From positions 1-64,000 of the forward strand of contig CAUSWF010000003.1 of NCBI GenBank assembly GCA_963535465.1: a stretch of DNA of 64,000 nucleotides. Direction: 5' to 3'. Source of the stretch: CAUSWF01 sp963535465 (lineage in GTDB: Bacteria > Bacillota_I > Bacilli_A > RF39 > UBA660). This document shows positions 33,294 through 43,117 of the stretch, in pieces (position 1 is the stretch's first letter; the number at the start of each line of letters is the position of its first letter). The notes below the pieces were generated by a model, which saw only the letters and a list, made by a program, of their open reading frames with translations, searched no databases and was not told the DNA's origin. The translations under genes and the position numbers were made by a program.

Positions 33294-35519
33294 CTATCTC
33301 TTCTTATCTGTTTTACCTCTATAAAACTTCTTTCTCATATTTTTCTTATAATTATCTCTATTATTTCTTCTATTGTCTAATTTCTTTTTAGAAATATTAC
33401 TCTTACTTGGATTACTAATATTTTGTACAACTTCAAAATCAATTGTCGCATCTATTCTACTAGCTCTAACAACCTTTACTTTAACCATATCTCCTATAGT
33501 ATATTTAACATGACTCTTCTCACCAGTTAACGACAATGTTCTCTCATCAAAATGGAAAAAATCAGGCATATCTCTTAAAGGAACTAATCCTTCTATTAAA
33601 TTATCAAGTTCAACAAACATGCCAAAATTAGTAACAGATGATACCATTCCAACAAACTCTTCTCCTATATGAGACTCCATATATTCAGCCATCTTCATAT
33701 CATCAACATCTCTTTCACAATCTATACTAGATCTTTCTTTTAAAGAAGAATGTTCTGCAATATAAACTAATTTATCTTCCCAATGAGATAATGTATTATT
33801 ATCTAATTTATTTTCAAATAAATATGTTCTAAGTAATCTATGAACTGTAGTATCAGGATATCTTCTAATAGGTGAAGTAAAATGCGTATAACACTTACTA
33901 CCAAGAGCATAATGTCCTAAATTAACAGGTTTATATACAGCCTTCTGCATACATCTAAGCATTAAAGTAGAAAGTATCTTAGATTCTTTTTTAGTCTTAA
34001 GTTCATTTAATATTCTTTGTAATGTCTTAGGATGATTATCTTTTAAATCACCTAATAAGTTATACCCTAAACTAGATACAAATTCTAAAAACTCTCTTAA
34101 TTTTTCTTCTTTAGGATACTCATGAACTCTATAAATAAAAGGTAAACCCATATAATAAATATGAGAAGCAACACATTCATTTGCCGCTATCATAAAGTCT
34201 TCTATTAACTTTTCCCCTTCTCCTCTTTCTCTTTTAACTACATCAATTGCCATACCTTTATCGTTTACTATAATCTTAGCTTCATCGACATCAAAATCTA
34301 AGTATCCTCTATCTTCTTTAGCTTTTCTAAGTATGTGAGCAAGTTCTTTCATCTTTAATAAAGTATCAAAATATTCCTCATATCCTGAAACATTTTCTTG
34401 ATTTTCTATTATTTTATTCACATCGCTATAAGTCATCTTCTTATTAGATTTAATTACACTAGGAAATATTTCATAATTAACTTGTTTTCCTTTATTATTA
34501 AATTCCATAATACAAGAAATAGTTAATCGTTCTACACCCTCATTCAAAGAGCATATACCATTAGATAATTCATGGGGAATCATAGGTATTACTCTATCAA
34601 CTAAATAAACACTAGTACCCCTATCCATAGCTTCATTATCTATTGCACTACCTTCTCTAACATAATAACTAACATCAGCTATATGGACTCCTAATTGATA
34701 ATTACCATTAGAAAGAATCTTTAAACTAATCGCATCATCTATGTCTTTAGTGTCAGCTCCATCTATTGTAAAAATAACTTCATTTGTTAAATCTCTTCTA
34801 CCTATTTTATTTTCTTCTAAAACAATATTTGGCATTTTTCTTAATTCATCTACTACTTCATCACTAAATACTATATTAATACCATATTTATATATAATAC
34901 TTAATATATCAACTCCAGGATCATCTTTATGACCAATTATTTCTTTAACAATACCAATATATTTAGTATGATTAACCTTCTTAACCAAATTGACAATTAC
35001 TTTATGCCCATCTACAGCATTCAAAGTATCTTCCTTAGGAATCATTATTTCTATTTTTACTTTATTATCATCTAATTTAATAATCCCTCTACCTTTATCA
35101 TCTATTGTTATTTCTCCAATATAATCTTCTATCTGTCTCTTTACTACTTTTAATACTCTACCCTCTACTCTAGAGAGATTTTTCTTACTAATTATTTCAA
35201 CAATTACTATATCATTATGTATTGCCCCATTCATATTAGAAACATCTATATAAATATCATCTTCTTCTGAAGGTAATGAAACAAATCCAAATCCCTTCTT
35301 ATTAACTCTAATAACACCTCTTTTAAGATGACTATTAGCTAAAAGCATATATTTATCTTTATTAGTATGATAAACAAGAGATTCTTCTTCTAATTTTCTT
35401 AACTCATCACACAAAGTTTCTATATCACTAACAGAACTAATACCAAGTCCTTCAGTAATCTCATATATAGTAAGCGCCTTATCACATCTATTTAATACTT
35501 CTAATATTCTATCTCTCAT
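33294..35519 (-). CDS. rnr: Ribonuclease R, paralogue 2 (secG-rnr-smpB context)
   Basis: 3'-to-5' exoribonuclease that degrades structured RNA and non-stop mRNA during trans-translation. Order: winged-helix domain (about 1-65), CSD1 and CSD2 (about 70-220, with GFGFVSLP), RNB domain (about 240-570) with the metal-binding cluster TIDGADTKDIDDAIS and the HYALGSKCYTHFTSPIRRYPD block, and S1 domain (about 622-705). The basic tail (KKLDNRRNNRDNYKKNMRKK) matches the Lys-rich end through which RNase R contacts SmpB-tmRNA. Context marks this as the canonical copy. Confidence 0.95.
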   Translation of the reverse strand: MRDRILEVLNRCDKALTIYEITEGLGISSVSDIETLCDELRKLEEESLVYHTNKDKYMLLANSHLKRGVIRVNKKGFGFVSLPSEEDDIYIDVSNMNGAIHNDIVIVEIISKKNLSRVEGRVLKVVKRQIEDYIGEITIDDKGRGIIKLDDNKVKIEIMIPKEDTLNAVDGHKVIVNLVKKVNHTKYIGIVKEIIGHKDDPGVDILSIIYKYGINIVFSDEVVDELRKMPNIVLEENKIGRRDLTNEVIFTIDGADTKDIDDAISLKILSNGNYQLGVHIADVSYYVREGSAIDNEAMDRGTSVYLVDRVIPMIPHELSNGICSLNEGVERLTISCIMEFNNKGKQVNYEIFPSVIKSNKKMTYSDVNKIIENQENVSGYEEYFDTLLKMKELAHILRKAKEDRGYLDFDVDEAKIIVNDKGMAIDVVKRERGEGEKLIEDFMIAANECVASHIYYMGLPFIYRVHEYPKEEKLREFLEFVSSLGYNLLGDLKDNHPKTLQRILNELKTKKESKILSTLMLRCMQKAVYKPVNLGHYALGSKCYTHFTSPIRRYPDTTVHRLLRTYLFENKLDNNTLSHWEDKLVYIAEHSSLKERSSIDCERDVDDMKMAEYMESHIGEEFVGMVSSVTNFGMFVELDNLIEGLVPLRDMPDFFHFDERTLSLTGEKSHVKYTIGDMVKVKVVRASRIDATIDFEVVQNISNPSKSNISKKKLDNRRNNRDNYKKNMRKKFYRGKTDKKR

Positions 35520-35570
35520 TTAATACCTCTATCTATAATAAATATTATATAACACTTTTATATTTTTTCA

Positions 35571-35592
35571 TAAAAAAAGAACCGAAGTTCTA
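35571..35592 (-). terminator. Terminator after secG (UUCG tetraloop)
   Basis: Stem AGAAC/GTTCT closed by a TTCG loop, then seven T on the minus strand. It contains the secG stop codon. Partial read-through is needed if rnr uses the secG promoter. Confidence 0.8.
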
Positions 35593-35805
35593 TATAAACA
35601 TTGACACTAAGCAAATTGCAAAAAATGAAAGCCCTAAAAACATAGTTAATCTGCTTATAAAAAGTTCTGCTCCACGTTCTTTTCTATTTCTAAATAAATC
35701 TGTAGTACCACCAGATAATATCTGAGTAGCTGCTTCTGCTTTTCCTGATTGTAATAATACAATTATAATTAATAATATCGATATAATTAATAATGCAGTT
35801 TTCAT
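35590..35805 (-). CDS. secG: Preprotein translocase subunit SecG
   Basis: Small accessory subunit of the SecYEG channel. Two transmembrane helices (about 2-18 and 50-70) flank the conserved loop with LQSGKAEAATQILSGGTTDLF (about 18-38), the SecG signature, and RNRKERGAELFISRLT. Length 71 aa is typical. It heads the conserved secG-rnr-smpB-ssrA string, as in Bacillus (carboxylesterase missing). Confidence 0.93.
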   Translation of the reverse strand: MKTALLIISILLIIIVLLQSGKAEAATQILSGGTTDLFRNRKERGAELFISRLTMFLGLSFFAICLVSMFI

Positions 35806-35830
35806 ATACTACCTCCTAAATAACAAGATT

Positions 35831-35859
35831 ATTTTAACACATTAATATAGTAAAATCAA
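35831..35859 (-). promoter_or_regulatory. Promoter of secG
   Basis: TTGATT (35859-35854), 17 bases, TAAAAT (35836-35831) on the minus strand, directly after the murD stop codon. Confidence 0.75.
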
Positions 35860-37215
35860 TTACTTTAAATCTTCCACCAGCATCTTAAACTCACTACCTC
35901 TAATTTCACATTCCTTATATTGATCCCAAGAAGCAGATGCAGGAGAAAGAAGTATAACATCTCCCTCACTTGAATTATTATAAAGTTCTTTAAATCCATC
36001 TTTTAAATATTCATAACTAATAACAGGTATATTCATACTTTCAGCAAATTGAACAACTCTATCTCTAGACTGTCCAATCGCAAGTATCATTTTAACATTA
36101 TTTAAATGGTCTTTTAACTCATTAAAGTCTTGTCCTCTATCAAGGCCTCCTAATATAACTAAAGTAGGTTTATTAAACGAATCAAGGGCTATTTGAGTAC
36201 ATTTAATATTAGTAGCTTCAGTATCATTATAAAATACCCTACCATCTATATTATCAACATATTCCAATCTATGAGTAACACCTCTAAAAGATGAAACTAC
36301 TTCTCTAATAATATTATTTGAAATATTAAACTGCTTAGCTACACATATAGCTGCCATAACATTATAAACATTGTGAAGACCAGCTACGAATATATCACTT
36401 CTTTTAATTATTTCATCATTATTGTAATAAATAATATCATTATCTAAATAACAATTAATATCTTCACCTACTCCAAAATATACTTTAGTAGACTTAATAT
36501 TTTTTACCTGCTCTAAAACTTCTTCATCATTATAATTAATTATCGCTATATCATCTTTCGTTTGATTAATAAAAAGTCTTGTTTTTACATCTTTATAATA
36601 CTTATAACTCTTCATAAAATCTATATGTGCAGGACTTAAATTAGTCATAACTCCAATATTGGGTTTATAAGTACTCATATTTTCTAACTGTTGTACAGAA
36701 ACTTCTTGAACAATTATATCTCCATCTTTTACTTTATTAAGTAATGTAGTATTAGGAATTCCTATATTACCGGATAAATAGACTTTATCTCCCAATGCTT
36801 CTTTTAATATATTGTAGATTAATGTAGTAGTTGTTGTCTTACCATTAGTACCAGTAATACCAATTATTTTAACTCCATCAGGTAATAACCTATATGTCAT
36901 TTCAGCCTCATTTATAACAGGAATTCCTAGCTCTCTAGCTTTTAAAACATATTTATGATCAATTGGAACACCAGGATTCTTAATCAAATAATCGAAAGAT
37001 TTATCTAATAAATCATCAGGATGTGATCCAAAAACTAAATTAACACCAAGTTCTCTTAACTCTGAAACAACATTTACATCATGCTTATCTTCTTCTCTAG
37101 CATCATTAAGTATTACAACATTACCTCTTTTAATAAGATATTTAGCGGCCTCACTTCCACTTCTAGCTAAACCTAAAATAAAAATTTTATTATCTTTAAA
37201 CATAGAATCCTCCAT
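35860..37215 (-). CDS. murD: UDP-N-acetylmuramoylalanine--D-glutamate ligase
   Basis: Adds D-Glu to UDP-MurNAc-L-Ala in the cytoplasmic part of peptidoglycan synthesis. The N-terminal domain (about 1-110) has ILGLARSGSEAAKYL; the ATPase domain has the P-loop GITGTNGKTTTT (near 118-129) and metal-binding residues; the C-terminal domain includes YNDTEATN (near 319-326), LGGLDRGQ and the SPASASWDQY block (near 425-434). Length (451 aa) is normal. It stands outside a dcw cluster here, next to secG and divergent from a fem gene, itself a wall enzyme. Confidence 0.97.
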   Translation of the reverse strand: MEDSMFKDNKIFILGLARSGSEAAKYLIKRGNVVILNDAREEDKHDVNVVSELRELGVNLVFGSHPDDLLDKSFDYLIKNPGVPIDHKYVLKARELGIPVINEAEMTYRLLPDGVKIIGITGTNGKTTTTTLIYNILKEALGDKVYLSGNIGIPNTTLLNKVKDGDIIVQEVSVQQLENMSTYKPNIGVMTNLSPAHIDFMKSYKYYKDVKTRLFINQTKDDIAIINYNDEEVLEQVKNIKSTKVYFGVGEDINCYLDNDIIYYNNDEIIKRSDIFVAGLHNVYNVMAAICVAKQFNISNNIIREVVSSFRGVTHRLEYVDNIDGRVFYNDTEATNIKCTQIALDSFNKPTLVILGGLDRGQDFNELKDHLNNVKMILAIGQSRDRVVQFAESMNIPVISYEYLKDGFKELYNNSSEGDVILLSPASASWDQYKECEIRGSEFKMLVEDLK

Positions 37216-37300
37216 TAAGATATATTTTACATCAAATATTCATATACTTATATTTTTAATATAAAAATATACATAATTTTACTAAATAATTGACTATATA

Positions 37301-37309
37301 TGATATAAT
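37301..37309 (+). promoter_or_regulatory. Extended -10 promoter of the third fem gene
   Basis: TGATATAAT (TGn then TATAAT) at 37301-37309. A -35-like TTTACT at 37278-37283 is at 20-base spacing, so the extended -10 probably carries the promoter. Confidence 0.6.
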
Positions 37310-37333
37310 TTTAATGAATAGAAAGGAGCACAC

Positions 37334-38569
37334 ATGCAAATAGTTAGTTTAAATGAATCACAATTTGATAGATTTGCTAGTAACCATCAATATAAAAATT
37401 ACTATCAAACATCAAATTTTAAAAAAGTAATTAAAAAATTCGGATATTATACTAAATATTTAGGTATCTTAAATGATCAAAATAAACTTATAGGTGCTTC
37501 TTTAATTATCTATAAAGAAGTATTTATGGGTAAATTTTTTGGATATGCACCTAGAGGTATTTTATTTGACTATAGTATTCCTGAAAATGTAAATGAAATG
37601 ACAAAAGAGTTAAAAAAAGTACTAAATAAAGAGGGATTCATATTACTTAGAATTGACCCATATATTCCTCTTACTATAAGAAGTAGTGAAGGAGATATCA
37701 TAAACGTAAATAATCAAGGTGAAAAAATAATCTCTACTTTAGAGTCATCAGGATGGACTTACAAAGGAAAAACAATGTACTTTGAAACTGAAAAACCTCG
37801 TTGGGAATCAATTATAATATTAAATGACCATCCTGAAAATTTATTTAATAAATTTTCTAAACAAATAAGAAACAAGATAAGAAAAGCATCTACAAATGGT
37901 ATTATAATTGAAAAAGATACTAATAAAGATGTTGAAAAAGTCTATGACTTCTTTAAAAAGAAATCAAATAGACCCATAAACTATTACAAAGAATTAATAG
38001 AAAACTATTCAGAAAATATAGATATATATATTGCCAAAGTAGATACAGAAGCACTAATAACAAATGCTAGAAAAACATATGAAAAAGAAGTTGAAATAAA
38101 TGATGAATATGCTTCAAATATTCAAGATATGTCTCTTCCTCAAGCAGAAAAAGATAGTATTTTAAATAAGAAAATGAATTCAGATAAATTACTAACTTCT
38201 TATAAGAATAACCTTATTCAAGCAACAGAATTATTAAAGCAAAATCCAAATGGATTAAATATCGCAGCTGCAATAGTAATATATTATGACAATGCTGCTT
38301 ATATCTTTGTAGAAGGTATTGATGAAGAATATACTAATCTTAATGCTAGTTACCTATTAAAATGGCAACTAATAAATGATTGCTACGAAAAGAAAATGAA
38401 ATATATCAATTTAGATGGAATAGTTGGTGAACTAAATGAAGAAAATAAATATTCTGGACTTAATGAAATGAAATTAGGTTTTAATTCATTAATAACTGAA
38501 TATATAGGAGAGTTTGATTTAATAATAAATCAATTTAATTACAATTTATTTAAGAAGTTTAAAAAATAA
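37334..38569 (+). CDS. FemAB/MurM-type peptidyltransferase (third copy)
   Basis: Third Fem family member, 411 aa, unlinked to the pair at 11.8-14.4 kb but close to murD. Landmarks: NYYQTSNFKKVIKKFGYY (near 23-40), FFGYAPRGILFDYS (near 69-82), LLRIDPYIPL, IRNKIRKASTNGI, a charged coiled-coil insertion (about 240-295) and C-terminal NLDGIVGEL and GLNEMKLGFNSL followed by EYIGEFDLI. It probably uses an aminoacyl-tRNA to extend the lipid II side chain. SD GAAAGGAG supports the start. Divergence from the other two suggests a separate position or amino acid. Confidence 0.9.
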   Translation: MQIVSLNESQFDRFASNHQYKNYYQTSNFKKVIKKFGYYTKYLGILNDQNKLIGASLIIYKEVFMGKFFGYAPRGILFDYSIPENVNEMTKELKKVLNKEGFILLRIDPYIPLTIRSSEGDIINVNNQGEKIISTLESSGWTYKGKTMYFETEKPRWESIIILNDHPENLFNKFSKQIRNKIRKASTNGIIIEKDTNKDVEKVYDFFKKKSNRPINYYKELIENYSENIDIYIAKVDTEALITNARKTYEKEVEINDEYASNIQDMSLPQAEKDSILNKKMNSDKLLTSYKNNLIQATELLKQNPNGLNIAAAIVIYYDNAAYIFVEGIDEEYTNLNASYLLKWQLINDCYEKKMKYINLDGIVGELNEENKYSGLNEMKLGFNSLITEYIGEFDLIINQFNYNLFKKFKK

Positions 38570-38591
38570 GAGTTGGTATCAACTCTTTTTA
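38569..38591 (+). terminator. Terminator of the third fem gene
   Basis: Stem AGAGTTG/CAACTCT with a GTAT loop followed by five T; the stop codon touches the stem. Confidence 0.8.
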
Positions 38592-38604
38592 TCATAATTT
38601 CTCA

Positions 38605-38634
38605 ATAAAAAAACTTGAGTTTCCTCAAGCTTTT
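38605..38634 (-). terminator. Terminator of tuf
   Basis: Minus-strand stem around CTTGAG/CTCAAG with a four-base loop, A-rich before it and T-rich after it. Confidence 0.8.
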
Positions 38635-38639
38635 TAATA

Positions 38640-39824
38640 TTATCCTTCGATTTCTGTAACGTTACCAGCACCAACTGTATGTCCACCTTCACGGATAGAG
38701 AACTTAGTTCCTTGTTCCATAGCAATTGGGTGAATTAACTCTACTTCAAAAGTAATGTTATCTCCTGGCATTACCATTTCAGTTCCTTCAGGTAACTTGA
38801 TTTCTCCAGTTACGTCTGTAGTTCTGAAATAGAATTGAGGACGATAGTTGTTGAAGAATGGAGTATGACGTCCACCTTCTTCTTTGCTTAGTACGTATAC
38901 TGAAGCTTTGAACTTCTTATGAGGTGTAACTGTTCCAGGTTTAGCTAAAACTTGTCCACGTTCAACTTGTTCACGAGAAATACCACGTAATAGTACTCCA
39001 GCGTTATCTCCAGCTTCTGCATAGTCTAATGACTTACGGAACATTTCAATTCCTGTTACAACTGTCTTTTGTGTAGGTCTAATACCAACGATTTCAACTT
39101 CATCATTTAGTCTTAATTGTCCACGTTCAACACGTCCAGTAACAACTGTTCCACGTCCTGTAATTGTGAATACATCTTCAATACTCATTAAGAAAGGTTT
39201 TTCATTATCTCTTTCTGGAGTTGGAATCCAACTGTCAACAGCAGCCATTAATTCATCAATCTTAGCACCCCAAGTTGGATCTCCTTCAAGAGCCTTAAGA
39301 GCAGATCCACGAATAATTGGAGTATTGTCTCCATCGAATCCATATTCTGATAATAGATCACGAATTTCAACTTCTACTAAGTCTAATAATTCTTCGTCAT
39401 CTACCATATCACACTTATTCATGAATACTACCATTTTTGGTACTCCAACTTGACGAGCAAGTAGGATATGTTCACGAGTTTGTGCCATAGGTCCATCTGT
39501 AGCAGCAATAACTAAGATTGCTCCATCCATTTGTGCAGCACCAGTAATCATGTTCTTGATATAGTCTGCATGTCCTGGACAGTCAACGTGAGCATAGTGT
39601 CTGTTTTCTGTAGAATATTCAATGTGTGCTGTATTAATTGTAATACCACGTGCTCTTTCTTCTGGTGCCTTATCGATATCAGAGAATACAACTTCTTTGT
39701 TACCATTTTTTCCAGCTAAGTGCTTAGAAATAGCAGCAGTTAATGTAGTTTTACCGTGGTCTACGTGTCCTATTGTACCAATGTTAACATGTGGTTTAGA
39801 ACGATCAAATTTTTCTTTTGCCAT
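38640..39824 (-). CDS. tuf: Elongation factor Tu
   Basis: GTPase that delivers aminoacyl-tRNA to the ribosome. G1 GHVDHGKTT (19-27), switch [13 protein letters not shown]3 DCPGHADY (about 81-88), G4 NKCD (about 136-139), then the two beta-barrel domains to the C-terminal [10 protein letters not shown]. Length 394 aa is normal. It lies downstream of fusA as in the str operon, but the 74-base gap holds its own promoter. Confidence 0.99.
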   Translation of the reverse strand: MAKEKFDRSKPHVNIGTIGHVDHGKTTLTAAISKHLAGKNGNKEVVFSDIDKAPEERARGITINTAHIEYSTENRHYAHVDCPGHADYIKNMITGAAQMDGAILVIAATDGPMAQTREHILLARQVGVPKMVVFMNKCDMVDDEELLDLVEVEIRDLLSEYGFDGDNTPIIRGSALKALEGDPTWGAKIDELMAAVDSWIPTPERDNEKPFLMSIEDVFTITGRGTVVTGRVERGQLRLNDEVEIVGIRPTQKTVVTGIEMFRKSLDYAEAGDNAGVLLRGISREQVERGQVLAKPGTVTPHKKFKASVYVLSKEEGGRHTPFFNNYRPQFYFRTTDVTGEIKLPEGTEMVMPGDNITFEVELIHPIAMEQGTKFSIREGGHTVGAGNVTEIEG

Positions 39825-39856
39825 ATTATAAATTTCCTCCTTTGTTTACAATACAT

Positions 39857-39885
39857 ATTTTATCTAATAATTGAAGTATTTTCAA
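39857..39885 (-). promoter_or_regulatory. Promoter of tuf
   Basis: TTGAAA (39885-39880), 17 bases, TAAAAT (39862-39857) on the minus strand, between fusA and tuf. Confidence 0.75.
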
Positions 39886-39898
39886 CTACTATTTTTAA

Positions 39899-41983
39899 TT
39901 AATTACCTGATTTTTTAATTATATCTTCAGCAATACTCTTTGGAACTTCTTCATAATGATCAAATGTCATGTTAAATTGAGCTCTTCCTTGAGTATTAGA
40001 TCTTAAGCTTGTAGCATATCCAAACATTTCAGATAGTGGAACCATAGCTTCTAACTTAGTAGCATTTCCTTGAGCCTCTTGACTAAGTGGTCTACCACGA
40101 CGAGATGTTAAATCTCCCATAACGTTACCAAAATATTCTTGAGGTGTAACAACAGAAACCTTCATAACTGGTTCTAATAGTACAGGCTTACATTTATTTT
40201 TAATTTCTTTAACTGCTAAACTTGCAGCTACTTTGAATGACATTTCGTTTGAGTCTACTTCATGGTATGAACCATCATGTAATGTAGCCTTAACGTTTAT
40301 CATAGGATATCCAGCAATAACACCTGATTGTAATGCTTCTTGAATTCCTTTATCTACAACTGGAATATATTCTCTAGGAACTACTCCACCTACCACTTCA
40401 TCAACGAATTCATAAATCTTCTTATCATCTTCATTATTTTCAAGTGGTTCAAATTTAATCCATACGTGACCATATTGTCCACGTCCACCAGATTGCTTAA
40501 CATATTTACCTTCACAATCTCCCATTTGTTTGATTGTTTCACGATAAGCAACTTGTGGAGCTCCAACGTTAGCCTCAACATGGAATTCTCTCTTCATACG
40601 ATCAACTAATACATCTAAGTGTAATTCTCCCATACCAGCAATAACTGTTTGACCAGTTTCTTCATCTGTATGAACCTTAAATGTTGGATCTTCTTCTGCT
40701 AATTTTTGTAATGCTAATCCCATCTTATCTTGGTCAGCTTTTGACTTAGGTTCAACAGCAAGTTGAATAACTGGTTCTGGAACTACTAAGCTTTCAAGTA
40801 TGATAGGATTCTTTTCATCACATAAAGTATCTCCTGTTGCAGTATTCTTTAATCCTACTGTAGCAGCGATATCTCCTGTGTATACATCTGTAATTTCTTT
40901 TCTAGTATTAGCGTGCATTTGTACTATACGGCCAACTCTTTCTTTTGAGTCTTTAGAACTATTAAGTACATATGAACCTGCAGCTAAATGACCAGAATAA
41001 ACTCTGAAGTAAGTTAAACGACCAACGAATGGATCAGTCATAATCTTAAATGCTAATGCAGCGAAAGGTTCATTATCTGAAGGCTTTCTAACAACAGCAT
41101 TTCCTTTTAAATCTGTTCCAGATACTGCTTCTATATCAATTGGACTTGGTAAGTAATAAGTGATAGCATCAAGTAATAACTTAATACCCTTATTCCCTAA
41201 AGCAGTTCCACACATAACTGGGAAGAATTCTGCTTTTAAAGTTCCCTTTCTGATAGCTCTTCTTAACATATCAGTAGTAACTTCTCCACCTTCTAAATAA
41301 ACTTCCATTACTTCATCATCAAATTCAGCAACAGCATCAATTAATTCATTTCTCTTAATTTCAACTATATCAGCTAAATCTGCTGGAATATCTATTAATT
41401 CTTCAGTTTCTTGTTGATCTCCTATAAACTTATAAGCTTGCATTGTAACTAAATCAACAACTCCATTGAAATCACTTTCCTTACCAATAGGCCATTCAAT
41501 TGGTCTAGCAAGTACTCCTAAACGATCAGTGATAGTCTTTAAACTATATTCAAAGTCAGCTCCCATCTTATCCATCTTATTAGCGAATATGATTCTAGGA
41601 ACTTTAAATTCAGATGCTTGTCTCCAAACTGTTTCAGTTTGAGGTTCAACACCTGCTTGTGCATCAAGTAGAGCAACTGCTCCATCAAGTACACGAAGTG
41701 AACGAGAAACTTCAATAGTGAAATCTACGTGTCCTGGAGTATCGATTATATTAAAACGATAACCCTTCCAATGGCATGTTGTAGCAGCAGAAGTAATTGT
41801 TATACCTCTTTCTTGCTCTTGAGCCATCCAGTCCATTTGAGATTCTCCATCATGAGTTTCACCAATTTTATGAGTAACACCAGTTAAAAATAGTACACGC
41901 TCAGTACAAGTAGTCTTACCTGCATCAATATGAGCCATGATACCAAGATTTCTAGTTTTCTCTAATGACGTATCTCTTTGCAT
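39899..41983 (-). CDS. fusA: Elongation factor G
   Basis: Translocase GTPase moving tRNA and mRNA through the ribosome, also acting in ribosome recycling. G1 AHIDAGKTT (near 17-25), switch [13 protein letters not shown]3 DTPGHVDF (near 82-89), G4 NKMD (near 136-139), domain [16 protein letters not shown], domain IV with [15 protein letters not shown], and domain V with [11 protein letters not shown] and the C-terminal block [14 protein letters not shown]. Length 694 aa is normal. It is 14 bases downstream of rpsG in the str operon. Confidence 0.99.
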   Translation of the reverse strand: MQRDTSLEKTRNLGIMAHIDAGKTTCTERVLFLTGVTHKIGETHDGESQMDWMAQEQERGITITSAATTCHWKGYRFNIIDTPGHVDFTIEVSRSLRVLDGAVALLDAQAGVEPQTETVWRQASEFKVPRIIFANKMDKMGADFEYSLKTITDRLGVLARPIEWPIGKESDFNGVVDLVTMQAYKFIGDQQETEELIDIPADLADIVEIKRNELIDAVAEFDDEVMEVYLEGGEVTTDMLRRAIRKGTLKAEFFPVMCGTALGNKGIKLLLDAITYYLPSPIDIEAVSGTDLKGNAVVRKPSDNEPFAALAFKIMTDPFVGRLTYFRVYSGHLAAGSYVLNSSKDSKERVGRIVQMHANTRKEITDVYTGDIAATVGLKNTATGDTLCDEKNPIILESLVVPEPVIQLAVEPKSKADQDKMGLALQKLAEEDPTFKVHTDEETGQTVIAGMGELHLDVLVDRMKREFHVEANVGAPQVAYRETIKQMGDCEGKYVKQSGGRGQYGHVWIKFEPLENNEDDKKIYEFVDEVVGGVVPREYIPVVDKGIQEALQSGVIAGYPMINVKATLHDGSYHEVDSNEMSFKVAASLAVKEIKNKCKPVLLEPVMKVSVVTPQEYFGNVMGDLTSRRGRPLSQEAQGNATKLEAMVPLSEMFGYATSLRSNTQGRAQFNMTFDHYEEVPKSIAEDIIKKSGN

Positions 41984-41997
41984 ATATTACCTTTCTC

Positions 41998-42465
41998 TTA
42001 CCATCTATAATGAGCGAAAGCCTTATTAGCTTCTGCCATACGATGTGTATCATCTTTCTTCTTAATAGCAGCACCAGTATTATTAGATGCATCAACTATT
42101 TCATTAGCTAAATTATCTGCCATACCTTTACCACCACGTTGTCTTGAATATCCAACTAACCATCTTAAAGCTAAAGCTAGACTTCTTGATGGAGTAACTT
42201 CAACTGGAACAGCATAGTTACCACCACCAACACGACGACTCTTAATTTCAAGTTGTGGTTTTAAATTTTCCATACAAGCATTAAACACTTCTAATGGTTC
42301 TTTTTTAGTTTTATCTTTTACCTTAGAAAATGCTTCATAAACTATAGTTTGAGCAGTACCTTTTTTACCATCTAACATAACAATGTTAATTAACTTAGCT
42401 ACATCTTTAGAACCGTATATAGGATCTGCTAAAATTTCTCTTTTTACCGCACGTCTTTTACGCAT
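41998..42465 (-). CDS. rpsG: 30S ribosomal protein S7
   Basis: Primary 16S rRNA binder in the 30S head. The start at 42465 ([12 protein letters not shown]) follows the SD GGAGG and fits the family N-terminus; a longer frame from a TTG upstream would bury that SD and is rejected. Landmarks: [70 protein letters not shown]. 155 aa, normal. It lies between rpsL and fusA. Confidence 0.98.
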   Translation of the reverse strand: MRKRRAVKREILADPIYGSKDVAKLINIVMLDGKKGTAQTIVYEAFSKVKDKTKKEPLEVFNACMENLKPQLEIKSRRVGGGNYAVPVEVTPSRSLALALRWLVGYSRQRGGKGMADNLANEIVDASNNTGAAIKKKDDTHRMAEANKAFAHYRW

Positions 42466-42507
42466 TGTAAATCCTCCTTCCAATAATATTTAATGTTTTT
42501 TATTTAT

Positions 42508-42921
42508 TTAAGCTTTAGGTCTTTTAGCACCGTATTTACTACGAGCTTGCTTACGATCCTTAACTCCAGCTGTATCAAGTGTTCCACGAACTACATGATA
42601 ACGTACTCCGATCAAGTCCTTAACACGACCACCACGTATTAATACTACGCTGTGTTCTTGTAAGTTGTGTCCAATACCAGGAATATAAGTATCAACTTCT
42701 CTTCCGTTAGTTAAACGAACACGTGCATATTTACGTAATGCTGAGTTAGGTTTCTTAGGAGTCTTTGTTCCAACACGAGTACATACTCCACGTTTTTGTG
42801 GTGCAGTAATTTCAGTTTGTTTATTCTTTAAAGAATTTAATCCAACTCTAAGAATTGGAGACTTACTCTTTCTAACCTTATCCTTACGACTATTATGAAC
42901 TAATTGGTTAATTGTAGGCAT
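42508..42921 (-). CDS. rpsL: 30S ribosomal protein S12
   Basis: Decoding-centre protein controlling accuracy; resistance to streptomycin arises at its conserved loops. Visible blocks: [13 protein letters not shown] (1-13), [20 protein letters not shown] (about 47-66, holding the classic Lys of the PKKPNSA motif), [22 protein letters not shown] and [16 protein letters not shown]. 137 aa. First gene of the str operon, with its own promoter. The L7Ae-like gene found between rpoC and rpsL in Bacillus is absent. Confidence 0.99.
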   Translation of the reverse strand: MPTINQLVHNSRKDKVRKSKSPILRVGLNSLKNKQTEITAPQKRGVCTRVGTKTPKKPNSALRKYARVRLTNGREVDTYIPGIGHNLQEHSVVLIRGGRVKDLIGVRYHVVRGTLDTAGVKDRKQARSKYGAKRPKA

Positions 42922-43020
42922 AAAATCTATCTCCTTTCTTTACACATATCCAGGTGTATCATTTTGCTGTTTAAATAAAACTTCGCATAAAAAAGCAAAG
43001 TAAATTTAATTACATTAATA

Positions 43021-43049
43021 ATAATATCACTATCAAAAATCAAAGTCAA
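43021..43049 (-). promoter_or_regulatory. Promoter of the str operon (rpsL-rpsG-fusA)
   Basis: TTGACT (43049-43044), 17 bases, TATTAT (43026-43021) on the minus strand; about 90 nt of leader follow before rpsL. Confidence 0.8.
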
Positions 43050-43080
43050 CCATTAATTAATCTAATAACAACTTTAATAA

Positions 43081-43117
43081 AAAAAATAAAAAAATAACCC
43101 CAATTTGGGGTTATTTT
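43081..43117 (-). terminator. Terminator of rpoBC
   Basis: Strong stem AATAACCCC/GGGGTTATT extended by A-T pairs, loop AAATT, then a T-rich tract on the minus strand; it contains the rpoC stop codon. Confidence 0.9.

Noticed and set aside
39166..39831. Plus-strand ORFs opposite tuf
   Set aside because: Shadows of a highly conserved coding gene; no start signals.
42466..42483. Upstream TTG start for rpsG
   Set aside because: Would translate the SD GGAGG; the ATG at 42465 fits the family N-terminus.
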